This document shows positions 10,016 to 19,678 of a stretch of DNA of 20,552 nt, in pieces. Within the stretch, counting starts at the first letter, position 1. The number at the start of each line of letters is the position of its first letter. The DNA is taken from positions 1 through 20,552 of the forward strand of contig JADJWY010000011.1 in NCBI GenBank assembly GCA_016716085.1, given 5' to 3'. This stretch comes from Hahellaceae bacterium. Its GTDB lineage: Bacteria > Pseudomonadota > Gammaproteobacteria > Pseudomonadales > Oleiphilaceae. The notes beneath the pieces are model-generated. The model was not told the DNA's origin. It did not search any database and saw nothing but the letters and a program-made list of their open reading frames with translations. Position numbers and translations under genes: made by a program.

Positions 10016-10595
10016 TCGGGAATTTCCGTTCACTCGGTGGTCCACACAGTTCGACGGGAAGCCTGGCCAGTCGCTCATAAAGGTGTGCTCGTCCAAGCGG
10101 GGGCCACCAGTCATACAAAAATATTTCCAGTGGTCGCCACATCGCGACCCAGCCGACAATCAGCAAACCTTCGCGTAACACACCACTGCCGGTAAATTCA
10201 AGCGTTTCAAAAAGATTGCTGAGCCCGAGGCAGGCACTCAGAAATAGCAGGCCCACCAGCAGGCTGATACGCCCCTTCCTGAACTGATTCGCAAGCCGTT
10301 GGCGGTTCACACGGGCGCGATAACTAAAGTAGCGTGAGACGGTCGTGCTGACCAACGATTGCAGGGCGGCATCCGGCGGACTGGACAGATAGATGCGAAT
10401 GCGAATCGGACTCTTGTCGGGCAGTTCCTGCACGCTGTCCAAGATGTAGGCCGCGGCATTGGCATCCAGATCGCGCTCGCCAAAAGGCAGGGGGTCAAGG
10501 TTGTTAAACAGCTCTTCTACCTGGCTCACCTGCATTTCGACCAGCCAGTAATCACCCTCGCGTCGGTAATCATGGCCAGACACATGTTCACGCAT
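10002..10595 (-). CDS. Conserved inner-membrane protein of unknown function
   Basis: A 197-residue intact protein. Residues 1 to about 105 are soluble and include QVSQVEELFNNLDPLPFGERD and AAAYILDSVQELP, a pattern I recognise from uncharacterised proteobacterial proteins. Two membrane helices follow (about 110-128, ISLLVGLLFLSACLGLSNLF; about 140-160, LREGLLIVGWVAMWRPLEIF), then a short basic C-terminus. The first helix follows a basic stretch (RARVNRQRLANQFRKGR). The ATG has AGGGA 8 bases upstream. It overlaps the convergent DUF1840 gene by 14 bp and is divergent from the acyl-CoA synthetase. I cannot assign a function. Confidence 0.85.
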   Translation of the reverse strand: MREHVSGHDYRREGDYWLVEMQVSQVEELFNNLDPLPFGERDLDANAAAYILDSVQELPDKSPIRIRIYLSSPPDAALQSLVSTTVSRYFSYRARVNRQRLANQFRKGRISLLVGLLFLSACLGLSNLFETLEFTGSGVLREGLLIVGWVAMWRPLEIFLYDWWPPLGRAHLYERLARLPVELCGPPSERKFPTTPT

Positions 10596-10688
10596 TCAAG
10601 ACTTCCCTTTGAATCAAAAAAGGCGATGGTGGTGGCTCGGGTCACACGAACCTTTCCCTTACAACCAGTATAATTCAGGACGCCTCCA

Positions 10689-12239
10689 ATGCTGAACCTC
10701 TCCACCGTGCTGGACGAAAGCACCAAACGAACCCCCACGAAAACGGCGTTGGTATGCGGCAACGAGCGGCTTAGCTACCATGATGTCAGTGCCATGACGG
10801 ACCGGATCGCGGCGGGGCTGCAGGCGGCTGGAATACGACAGGGGATCGGGTCGCCCTGAGTTGTCCTAACCTGCATTGGTTTCCGCTGGCCTATTTCGGC
10901 ATTATCAAGGCGGGCGCGGTGGTCGTGCCACTTAATATTCTGCTCAGCGCGACCGAAATTGCCTATCACCTGCGAGACTCCGGTGCCAGAGGCTATATCT
11001 GTTTTGAGGGGAGTCCGGACTTGCCTTTTGGCCCGCGTGCGATGGAGGCCCGTCAAACAGTGGACGATTGTGAACTGCTCTGGCTCATCCGCAGCGGAGC
11101 GGGACTGATTGAGGGGGACGGGTTTCGAGACTTCAATGGTTTGCTGGAAGCGACCGATCGCCCCTTTCATCCTGTCGTGACCCAGGCCGACGATACGGTG
11201 GTTATTCTTTACACGTCGGGTACGACCGGCAAGCCCAAGGGCGCCGAATTGACCCATACCAATATTCTGCTGAATGTTATCCAGTTTGCCCGTTTGAGCC
11301 AGGCGGTACCCGAGGACAATCATCTGATAACCCTGCCATTGTTCCACATTTTTGGCCAAACGGTACAAATGTGCGGCGGACTATACAACGGGAATACCCT
11401 GGTGCTGATTCCGCGATTTGATCCGGCGGTGGTCGTTGAAACGCTGATCAGGGAAAAAATTACCGTGTTCTGCGGGGTGCCGACGATGTATTGGGGCCTG
11501 CTGCACGGAGTTTCGCTGGACAACGCTCAGGTTGAGGCCATTCGGTCGACGTTGCGCCTGTGCGGTTCCGGCGGTTCGTCGCTGCCCCTGGAAATCATTC
11601 GTGCCTTTGAAGCCAAGTTTCAGGTGCCCATCCTGGAGGGGTATGGCTTGTCGGAAACCAGTCCGGTGGCGTCCTTCAATCAGCTCGACCGACCACGCAA
11701 ACCCGGTTCTGTCGGCTTGCCGATCTGGGGCGTGGATATTCGCATCGTGGATGATAAAGGCCACCCCCTTGCAGCCGGTGAAAAAGGGGAAATTCTGATT
11801 CGTGGTCATAACGTCATGAAGGGCTATCTCAATCGTTCTGAGGCCACCGCTGAGGCGATTCGGGAGGGGTGGTTTCATTCCGGCGATGTGGGCTATCAGG
11901 ATGAGGACGGGTATCTGTATATCGTCGACCGGGTCAAGGATATGATCATCCGGGGTGGCTACAACGTTTATCCCCGCGAACTGGAAGAGACGCTATTGGA
12001 GCATCCGGCCGTTTCGCTGGCGGCCGTCGTGGGCGTGTCAGATGAACAATATGGTGAGGAAGTGAAGGCCTTTTGTGATCCCGAAAGAGGGTGCGCATCT
12101 GAATGCCGACGCTCTAAAAGACTGGTGTCGGGAGCGCATGGCCAGTTACAAGTATCCCCGGTTGATTGAGGTCCGTGCCACCTTGCCAATGACGGCGACG
12201 GGCAAAATTCTCAAACGGGAACTCAAAAGCGGTCAGTAA
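10689..12239 (+). CDS. Long-chain-fatty-acid-CoA ligase / AMP-dependent synthetase (two frameshifts)
   Basis: An ANL-superfamily adenylating enzyme of about 516 residues that would activate a carboxylic acid with ATP and attach CoA. All core motifs are present: YTSGTTGKPKGAELTH (A3), EGYGLSETSP (A5), GWFHSGDVGYQDEDGYLYIVDR (A7), RGGYNVYPRELE (A8) and the C-terminal lysine motif MTATGKILKREL (A10). The first ATG in frame (10689) has AGGA 8 bases upstream and opens MLNLSTVLDESTKRTP. Two single-base shifts break it: a missing base near 10840 (GIRQGDRVALS is restored by one G) and an extra T near 12080 (KAFVIPKEG is restored). It resembles fatty-acid ligases, but the acyl substrate cannot be read from the sequence. 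It ends in a hairpin shared with the convergent GST gene. Confidence 0.92.
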
Positions 12240-12251
12240 CACCGACCGCTT
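12227..12251. terminator. Bidirectional hairpin terminator between acyl-CoA ligase and GST genes
   Basis: AAGCGGTC (12227-12234) and GACCGCTT (12244-12251) form a perfect 8-bp stem with a 9-base loop. It overlaps the ligase stop codon. It is followed by a T-rich run on the plus strand and by an A-rich run that reads as T on the minus strand, so it could stop both convergent transcripts. Confidence 0.6.
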
Positions 12252-12273
12252 CTTGTCTTAGGTCTCTGGGATG

Positions 12274-12903
12274 CTACTGCGGCATCGCCGCCTTCTCGCG
12301 GCTGCGGGCCGCCGCCAGGGCCGGGCGCGCACCGACGCGACTCAAATAGTGTTTGAGGTTGTCCTGTTTGATGGGCTGGTTGAAGGCTGTGCCCCAAAAT
12401 AGGGTGTGCCCAGGGAGGATATCGGCCGCTGTGAAGGTGTCGCCTAAAATATAGTTCTGATCCCCCAGGCCCTGACTGAGCAGACGCAAGGCCTTCTGGA
12501 ACTCCCACTGCGCGGTTGGGAAAATTTCGCTGCAGCGTTGGTCTTTTGGTAGGGCGAACTTGTTTTTCGCGATCGTCCAGAGGGGTTGCTCCAATTCCGC
12601 GATGGCAAATACGGTCCATTGGTCATAGAGCCCCCGGGCGTAGGCGGTGGTGGGGATCAAACGGGCATCCGGACATAAACCACCGAGGTAGTTGACGATG
12701 GCGAGGGACTCCACCAGCACTCCCTCATGCGTTTTTAACGCGGGCACTTTGCCGGCCGGATTGATTGCGAGAAACGCAGGTGATTGTGACTCGCCTTTCT
12801 GCATATTGATCAACGCGTATTCATAGGGTAAACCCAGTTCTTCCAGCATCCAGACGGCGCGTAAACTACGGGTGTTGGGAAAACCAAAAACGGTCAGGGA
12901 CAT
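12274..12903 (-). CDS. Glutathione S-transferase
   Basis: A cytosolic GST of about 209 residues. The N-terminal thioredoxin-like domain shows SLTVFGFPNTRSLRAVWMLEELGLPYEY, with NPAGKVPAL (cis-Pro) and VESLAIVNYL (the Glu/Ser glutathione-binding motif). The C-terminal helical domain includes YILGDTFTAADI, the conserved N-capping box. I chose the ATG at 12901-12903 because it has GGAG 5 bases upstream; an upstream in-frame start at 12933 would add ten residues (MIIKTYAGAL) with no ribosome site. It lies 64 bp after the cytochrome gene on the same strand, so it may be co-transcribed with it. The frame is intact; the substrate is unknown. Confidence 0.92.
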   Translation of the reverse strand: MSLTVFGFPNTRSLRAVWMLEELGLPYEYALINMQKGESQSPAFLAINPAGKVPALKTHEGVLVESLAIVNYLGGLCPDARLIPTTAYARGLYDQWTVFAIAELEQPLWTIAKNKFALPKDQRCSEIFPTAQWEFQKALRLLSQGLGDQNYILGDTFTAADILPGHTLFWGTAFNQPIKQDNLKHYLSRVGARPALAAARSREKAAMPQ

Positions 12904-12967
12904 AAGTGCTCCAGCATAAGTTTTTATGATCATGCCTGACGAGGACCGGGGTGTGCAAACCGTTCAT

Positions 12968-15242
12968 CTAACCACCACTGAGTGCGCGCACGGCGGCTTC
13001 GTATTTTTGCACGGCCTCACCCTGTCCGGCCGCCTGATGAATGGAGATCAATGCATAGAGAATTGAGAGGTTGCCGGGATGACGGTTGTGACCATCTTCG
13101 AGAACCCTCAGGGCCTCTGATGTCTGCCCGCTTGAATTCAGCGCCACGCCGTAAACATAGAGGTATTGATCCGTGGCTGCAGGACTTTCAGCAGCATCTT
13201 GCAAATGCTTAAGCGCCTCAGTCAGATTTTTCTGGCGGACATACCACAGGCCCAGCGCATGATGAATCGGTGCCTTCTCCCGAACCGTGCCAAGGGCGTC
13301 TTCCAGTACCTTGCGCCCCTCACCCTCATTCGCGGTCTGTCGATAGCTGTCCGCCAGATTCACATAGGCTGGCGTGTAGTAGGGGGCTTGTGCTATCGCT
13401 TGTCGGTAGAGGCGTCTGGCATTATCGATATCGCCGAGTTGCATGGACAGGGTGGCGAGATTGGAGAGCCCTTCGGGGCGGTCGGCATTGAACTGCTGGG
13501 AGCGCTGATAATCGTCCAGCGCCTCTTCAAAACGCGCCTGACCTTCTGCGGGAAGCGACTGCGATGCAGGACCTGCGACGGATCGTGCGGCAGGGCTGCG
13601 GGTGACGCGAGACGCATCAAAAAGCAAAGGATAGGCAAACGGCATGCGCTGCGCAGGCGGGGAGTTGATCCAGTGCCGTGGCAAGGCCATAACCGATGAG
13701 GGGCTGCGGGTCGTTAGCTGACATCTGTAGGATCGGTGCCGTTTCACGCGACAGATAGGGGGCAAGCAGGCTCGCCGCCGTTGCGCGTGCAATGGCGGGT
13801 TTTGTCGGGTCAACCGTCAGCTCGGCGAGCCGGGCGATGGCGTTGCCCAAACCATTGCGGCCAGCATATAAGGCTTCGCCGTAGTGAGGCTTGGGCGCGC
13901 CAAATTGCGTTTGCAGAATGTCCGCTGCCCAGGCAGCGGTTTTATCTGCATGACACTGATTGCAGGCGTTCGGTGTGTCCAGTTTGAGTGAAAGGTCGGG
14001 CCGCGGGATACGCAGACTGTGATCCCGCCGAGGATCCACCACCATATAGTTTTTAGCGGGCATATGGCAATTGACGCATTGGCTGCCTTCGCTTCCCTGA
14101 GTGTGCAGGTGATGGGTCTTATTTTCATACTTGTCCGGCAGATGACACTGGGCGCAGAGACCATTGCCTTCGGCTCTTAGTTTCAAACTGTGTGGCTGAT
14201 GGCAATCACTGCAGGTGACCCCCGCGTGGTACATTTTGCTTTGCAGGAAGGACCCATATTCAAAGACTTCATCTTTAATCTGGCCATCGGCATGGTAAAG
14301 CGGTTCCGTCAGTAGCGCGACCTGCAGGTTATCCAGCAGGGGCTGACCCGGCAGCGCATCGGGGAAGGCGGTGGTGCGTCGGGCATGGCAGAAGGCGCAG
14401 GTTTCAATTTCGGTGTCAGTGGTTTTTTGGGGACGGCGAGTGGCGTTGCCAGTCTGAGGATTGACGCGCCATGTGACTCCTTTGCGCTCGTTGAGACCCA
14501 CGCTCAGGCCATTGTCCGCCGATTTCGGGGCTTTCGTATTTGCCCAGGCGACATGCCGCGAGCCGGGCCCATGACAGGCTTCGCAACTGACATCAATGTC
14601 GCTCCACCGGGTAGCATACGCATCTTTTTCACGGTCGTAGTTTTTCTCAAGATGCGTGGAGTGGCAGTCTGCACACATGAAATTCCAATTTTGATTGGGC
14701 CCCGTCCAGTGAAGCTCGTCACCTGCCTGGATGGATTCGTCAGGGTAGAGGTGAAACCAGCGTTGTCCGCCTTCTTTGGCTGGGCGAGCGTCCCAGGCAA
14801 TGCTCAGTGCCTGCAGGCGACCATTCTCCAGTGGGATCAGGTATTGTTGTAGGGGGGTGAAACCGAAGGTGTAGGCGATCGAATAGTCCTTCAGTTTGCC
14901 GTCTGGGCCATCGGTACGAACCTTGAAGGTATCGCCTTGTTTAAAAAAGGTGCTGGTAATCCCCGCGTAGGAGAAGGTTACGTCATTAAAGTTACCTAAT
15001 ACGGTTTGGGGGCTGGCCTCTTGCATGGCTTTATCGTGGTGCGAGCCTTGCCATTGCGCAGCTTCGGTTGCATGACACCCTGCGCAGTGGTTGCCACCCA
15101 CATAGTGCGCTGTCTCAGACAAAGGCACGACCTTTGATTGCGTTTCGGCGGCCTGAATCAGCGGCAGGTTAAACACATAGAACAATAGGAAACCCAGCGC
15201 GCGGAGAGGCGCGCGAGGGTTGATTGGAAAGGATAGGGGCAT
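12968..15242 (-). CDS. Octahaem cytochrome c with C-terminal tetratricopeptide repeats (one frameshift)
   Basis: A secreted multihaem protein of about 755 residues. It has a signal peptide (LGFLLFYVFNLPLIQAAE), then eight CxxCH haem sites in order: CAGCH, CADCH, CEACH, CAFCH, CSDCH, CAQCH, CVNCH, CNQCH. A HEAT-like alpha region follows (IARLAELTVDPTKPAIARATAASLLAPYL), then about five TPR units (NLATLSMQLGDIDNARRLYRQAI, AYVNLADSYRQ, HHALGLWYVRQKNLTEALKHL, VYGVALNSSGQTSEALRVL, LYALISIHQAAGQGEAV). This arrangement is known in cytochromes annotated as multihaem/TPR proteins; it implies periplasmic electron transfer with protein docking, though the partner is unknown. The ATG at 15240-15242 directly follows an in-frame GTG. 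A single-base shift near 13645 separates the cytochrome and TPR parts, which otherwise read continuously. It lies 19 bp after the HAD stub. Confidence 0.9.
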
Positions 15243-15261
15243 CACAGCGTCCAGGCATCGA

Positions 15262-15440
15262 TTACTGAGCAGGTGGGTAAATCAGTTTCCAGTCTTGTTG
15301 CATATCGACCACGGTCCAATTTCCGGCTTTAGCGGCTTCCAGCCCCTTATCCAGGCGTCCGATGCTTGAATCCCGATCATAGGCCCATTCACGTTTGGCA
15401 TCCGTGTGGTGTACGTAAAGGGCAAAACGTTTGCCGGCCC
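15262..15440 (-). pseudogene. C-terminal stub of a HAD-like hydrolase
   Basis: About 60 recognisable residues, GKRFALYVHHTDAKREWAY to WTVVDMQQDWKLIYP, match the C-terminus of HAD-superfamily (haloacid dehalogenase / phosphoserine phosphatase-like) proteins, including the YDRDSSIGRLDKGL segment. The catalytic N-terminal part (DxD motif I and the cap) is absent: upstream of about 15440 the frame runs into the opposite-strand deacetylase. An ATG at 15478-15480 opens the frame but would code for unrelated residues (MSSIRSMLQW). The stub cannot be an active enzyme as assembled. It is followed 19 bp later by the cytochrome gene, suggesting an original operon. Confidence 0.7.
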
Positions 15441-17809
15441 CCGCAGTCGTCCACTGGAGCATTGACCTGATTGATGACATGCTGGACGAAGTCGGTGTGG
15501 CCTACGAGGTGCTGGATGCCAGCCGTCAAATGCTGACGCCTGAATTCCTCTCGGATGGCTACCATGGCAAATTCAACGGCGTGATTCTCACCGACAGCAT
15601 GCTCTATTACACGGGACCCGGCAACGAGCTGAACTCCGCGTTTTCCCGGCCGAATGGCAGACCCTGCATCAGTACGAACGTGACTTCGGCGTGCGTGAAT
15701 CCGTGCTATCGGGGTACCCGGCATCCGGCCCTATTTCAAGGTCGTCTATGATCTCGACTATGGAATGGACCTGAATACCCCGGTGACGGGAAGTCCTTTC
15801 AGGGCAGATGGCAGCCTCCCGCTGGGAATACCGAGCTCTTTGAATATGTGAATACGGCGAATACCTTGCCCGTGAATGATTATGCGGTCGCCGTCGAGCC
15901 GTTGGCCCCTAGCGTTGACCCGGTTGTTCAACCCCTGCTGCGCGATGGCACCTCTAATCGTACCCTGGTGTCTCGCTTGATTTATGCCGATGGGCGCGAA
16001 GTGCTCTATTCCGGTATCACGAATGCCCGGTACCGGTGCATTCTCAAGTGCTCAATTACGAATTCCTCAATTTTGCAACCCGCGGCCTGTTTCTGGGGAG
16101 CCGTAAAGTTTATCTGGCCGCGCATGTCGACGATTTGTTCTGGCAGACGACCTGTGGGATCCGGTCGCCAACGAGACCACGGAGGAGCTCTTGTATCGCA
16201 ATACCTCGCATGACATTGATAATCTGGTCCTGAGCCAGAAGGCTTTGCTGAAACAATACAAAACCTTGCCCCAGTTTAAGCTGGACATGGTGTTTAACGG
16301 TGGTGGTGCGGTGGCGGTTCCGGCTCACTCAAGACAGTATTCGCCGTTGAAAGACGCCGAATTGTCGAAAGACAAGAAGAAAGCCAAGAAGGGGCGCGAT
16401 GACAAAGCGCGTATTGGCTCCCACAAGCGCAATGAGAGCCAGTATGTTGTGAAGTTTATTCTGGATGAACCTTACCAGGTTTCGGCCAATAAAGCGCTGC
16501 TCAAACTCTCTGGCCCCAAAAAGGACAGCACCCGTGCCTCAGTGTGCCGGATCAGTGAAGGTCCCTGGGTGGAAAAAGAAGTTTCCTGGGATGATCGTTT
16601 GAAGAAAACCAAGTGGAGTGGCAAAAACGGTGCCGTTTACGATCCGTCTTCATGTGTCGCTTACGTGCAGAAAGACGGTCAGGGGTCAGGCTGACATCAC
16701 GCCCATTGCAAACGTCTGGTTGTCCGGGGCGCAGCCCAATCGAGGCGTCGTCATCGTCGGTGGGGATGAAGTTGAGGTCTATACCCGTGAACATAAGTCG
16801 GCGGATGCCCGGCCACAATTGTGGGTGGATTACCCTGAGACGACAACGGATCCGTTGACAGCCGCCGTCATGCAACACCAGTTTGAATTCCGTTTTATCA
16901 GCCACACGCTCTCTCACATGGATATGTACCAGAGTGCAGGCACGACTTACGAGCAAGCCTTTACGGAAATCGCCCAGAACCTGAATGTCTGGAGCACGCT
17001 GAATTTACCCGAGTTGGCGCAGAATCGAGCGGTGCTGGTGACGGGTAATCATTCCGGTCTGGATGATACCATGGAAACTGAACTGGATCCCTCCGACGAC
17101 TTGCCTTACCCGCAGGGGCGCAACCAGGCATTCATCCGGGCGGCCATGGATGTCGGCGTTCGCTACCTGGCCTCTGATTCCTCACGGCTGAACCAGGATC
17201 GGGAAGAGTATGTGCCGGGTACCGGAAATCAGATGATTCTGTTACCGCGTTATTCAACCTCCGTGTTTTACAACACGACCTCACCCTATGAGATGGAAGA
17301 CGAATACAACTACATTTTCTTTGAGCGTCATGTTGAAGAGGGCGTGGACCCCTGCGCAATTCGGTGCCATCTGCCAGCCTCGTAGCTATCAGCAGATTCT
17401 GGACGCCGAGGCGGATACGACCCTGCGTCACATGCTGACCTACCGCGCCTGGCCCCATTATTTCCATATCAGCAATCTGCGTGATTATGGGAATGGGAAG
17501 ACCCTGCAGTTTGACTGGTTGCATGCGGTAATGACGCGCTATGAAAGCCTGCTTCGCTTGCCGGTGGTCAATGCGCCTTACTACGAGATTGGCGAGCGTA
17601 CCCGTCGTCGGATTGAGGCGCGTGGCGCACACGTTGATGCTGTATTTGACAGCATGACGAACCCGGTAACCTTGAGCGCCAATCGCCCCGTACTGATCGA
17701 AGCGACCGGACTTTCCAAGGGACAGTCCTATGGCGGACAGTCCCAGCAAGTGCTGAGTCTGAGTAAAACACCGCTGACTCGCAGTGTCGACGCGGGGTTG
17801 GCTTACTGA
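15431..17809 (+). CDS. Agd3-like secreted polysaccharide deacetylase (CE18/CBM87-type) with an inserted DNRLRE-like domain; 5' truncated, frameshifted
   Basis: The reconstructed protein resembles the fungal Agd3 N-acetyl-galactosaminoglycan deacetylase and its bacterial relatives. The N-terminal module reads IDLIDDMLDEVGVAYEVLDA, FNGVILTDSMLYYTG, and AEWQTLHQYERDFGVRESVL. The catalytic part has the metal-binding HVDDLF (Asp codons 16129 and 16132), DMVFNGGGA, then FISHTLSHMD (His codons 16903 and 16915), LVTGNHSG and a C-terminal region ending at TGA 17807-17809. Between GGGA (about 16305) and FISHTLSH lies a Lys-rich stretch (SKDKKKAKKGRDDK) and a DNRLRE-type beta domain (about 16420-16845: VCRISEGPWVEKEVSWDD, ADITPIANVWLSG, NRGVVIVGG, YTREHKSADARPQLWVDY). 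The signal peptide and first residues are missing; only a TTG at 15431 opens the frame. Frameshifts fall near 15640, 15735, 15825, 16030, 16140, 16680 and 17360. The fold assignment is from remembered Agd3 motifs. Confidence 0.72.
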
Positions 17810-17834
17810 TCTCCTTTTGTGTGAGCTGAACCCG

Positions 17835-17859
17835 AACCCGCGCCCTGGCGCGGGTTTTT
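17835..17859 (+). terminator. Rho-independent terminator after the deacetylase gene
   Basis: AACCCGCGCC (17835-17844) pairs perfectly with GGCGCGGGTT (17847-17856) around a 2-base centre, followed by a T run (17855-17859). It is a strong GC-rich hairpin 25 bases after the deacetylase stop. Confidence 0.9.
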
Positions 17860-18009
17860 GTTTGTGTTTAAACCCGTGATAGGTAGCGTAAACCGCCTAT
17901 TCATCAACTACTTAAAATGTCACATCTTCTGTTTTAGCCTGAGATTGCTTTGCTCGTGGTTTGAGTGAAGGATGCAGCTCAATAAAAGACAAAAATAGAG
18001 GACATCAAC
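17860..18009. other. Intergenic region upstream of the sulfatase
   Basis: About 150 AT-richer bases lie between the deacetylase terminator and the sulfatase ATG. The region holds an 8-bp palindrome GTTTAAAC (17866-17873) and the sulfatase ribosome site near 17998-18001. I see no convincing -35/-10 pair, although the preceding strong terminator implies the sulfatase promoter lies here. Confidence 0.4.
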
Positions 18010-19604
18010 ATGAAACCGACACCCCCTAGCAGAGCGGCTCCGCCTACCGGCGATGCTTTGCTTACTCACGGCGTTAGGCGCTACTCAGGTCAGCGCTCAG
18101 GACGCTAAACCCAATATTCTGGTTCTCTGGGGCGATGACATCGGCACGGAACCTCAGTCACAATAACCGTGGCATGATGGGCTACCAGACCCCAACATCG
18201 ACCGCATTGCCGACGAAGGCGTGGCTTTTACCGATTACTATGCCCAACAAAGTTGCACAGCAGGGCGGGCTGCCTTTATCGGCGGTTCGGTTCCGGTTCG
18301 CAGCGGCATGACGAAAGTCGGATTGCCGGGCGCCAAAGAGGGCTGGCAATCCAGCGATATCACCATGGCCACGGTGTTAAAAAGCCTGGGCTACAGCACC
18401 GGGCAATTTGGCAAGAACCACCAGGGCGACCTGAATGAACATCTGCCCACCATGCATGGGTTTGATGAGTTTTTAGGCAATCTTTATCACCTGAATGCCG
18501 AAGAAGAACCGGAAAATAGGGGACTATCCGGGCGACATGGTGATGCCCAATGGTAAAAACCTTCCGTGAGACCTTTGGGCCACGCGGTGTCATCCATTCC
18601 CTGGGCAGACGGCAAGGGTGGTCAGAAGATCGAAGATACCGGCGCGTTGACGAAAAAGCGCATGGAAACCATCGATGATGAAACCTCCGAACGCGCCATG
18701 GAATTTATCCGCGAGAAACACAAGGCCGGTAAACCCTGGTTCGTATGATGGAACGGGACCCGCATGCACTTCCGTACCCACGTGAAGGAGGCTAATCGTG
18801 GCATTTCAGGGCAGGATGAGTATTCAGATGGGATGGTCGAGCATGATCGGCATGTCGGTGGCTTCCTGAAGCTGATTGATGAACTGGGTATCGCGAAAAA
18901 CACCGTCGTGTTTTACTCCACGGATAACGGCCCTCACTACAATACCAGCCAGATGCGGGCACCACGCCCTTCCGCAGTGAGAAAACTCTAACTGGGAAGG
19001 CGCCTATCGCGTACCGGCCTTTATTCGCTGGCCAGACCACTTCCCTCAGGGTAAGACGCTGAACGGCATTGTTGCGCACGAAGACTGGTTGACCACCTTT
19101 GCGGCGATTGGCGGCGACACCACCATCAAAGATCGTCTGTTGAAAGGTGCGCAGGTGAATGGTCGCAAATACCGTAATCATCTGGATGGCTACAACCAGC
19201 TGGATTACCTGACTGGCAAAGTCGATCAGTCACCGCAAAGAGTTCTGGTATGTGAACGATGACGGCGGTGGTTGCTGCGCGTTACAATGACTGGAAAGTA
19301 GTGTTTCTGGAAAACCGCGGTGAAGCCTTTAGCGTGTGGCGGGACCCTTCACCGAATTGCGCGTGCCCTTGTTGTTTAATTTGCGGCGCGACCTTTCGAG
19401 AAAGCGCAGCATAACGCGAACACCTATGATGACTGGTTCCTGGATCGCCCCTTCGTGATCGTTCCCATTCAAGGTCTGGCCGCTCAGTTCCTGATGTCGA
19501 TGAAAGAGTATCCACCGAGTCAGTCACCGGGATCCTTTAACCTGACCAAGATTGAGGAAAAGCTAAGGCATCCATTGGCGGACGATGATCCGCTGCGCTT
19601 ATAA
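18010..19604 (+). CDS. Secreted arylsulfatase (formylglycine type), frameshifted
   Basis: A type I sulfatase of about 530 residues that would hydrolyse sulfate esters in the periplasm or outside. The ATG (18010) has GAGG 8 bases upstream. After one shift a signal peptide is seen (LPAMLCLLTALGATQVSA). The N-terminal metal motif is PNILVLWGDDIG. The active-site motif SCTAGRAAF has its Cys codon at 18254; it must be oxidised to formylglycine by a maturase not in this window. Downstream are TGQFGKNHQGD, HGFDEFLGNLYHLNAEEEPE, VFYSTDNGPH and FRSEKTLNWEGAYRVPAFIRWPD, and the end reads HPLADDDPLRL. Frameshifts fall near 18025, 18150, 18525, 18560, 18590, 18748, 18960, 19235-19300 and 19390. The substrate is unknown. 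It has its own leader and terminator. Confidence 0.9.
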
Positions 19605-19626
19605 TCGCATGACGTAAAAACCGCCC

Positions 19627-19659
19627 AACGGATTGTCGGAGCCCCGGCAATCCGTTTTT
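19627..19659 (+). terminator. Rho-independent terminator after the sulfatase gene
   Basis: ACGGATTG (19628-19635) pairs with CAATCCGT (19648-19655). The inner TCGG/CCGG extends the stem to 12 bp with one G-T wobble and a 4-base loop. A T run (19655-19659) follows. It starts 22 bases after the sulfatase stop. Confidence 0.85.
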
Positions 19660-19678
19660 ATCGATGGAGCTTAGAGTA

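Noticed and set aside
10669..10674. Perfect TATAAT just upstream of the acyl-CoA synthetase
   Set aside because: The implied start (about 10681) would leave only about 8 leader bases, downstream of the AGGA ribosome site, and no -35 lies at 16-18 bp. It is probably chance.
10775..11368. 197-codon open frame on the minus strand
   Set aside because: It is a shadow of the acyl-CoA synthetase gene, which carries all ANL motifs on the plus strand.
13166..13699. 177-codon open frame on the plus strand
   Set aside because: It is opposite the TPR region of the cytochrome gene, whose repeats are clear on the minus strand. It has no domain of its own.
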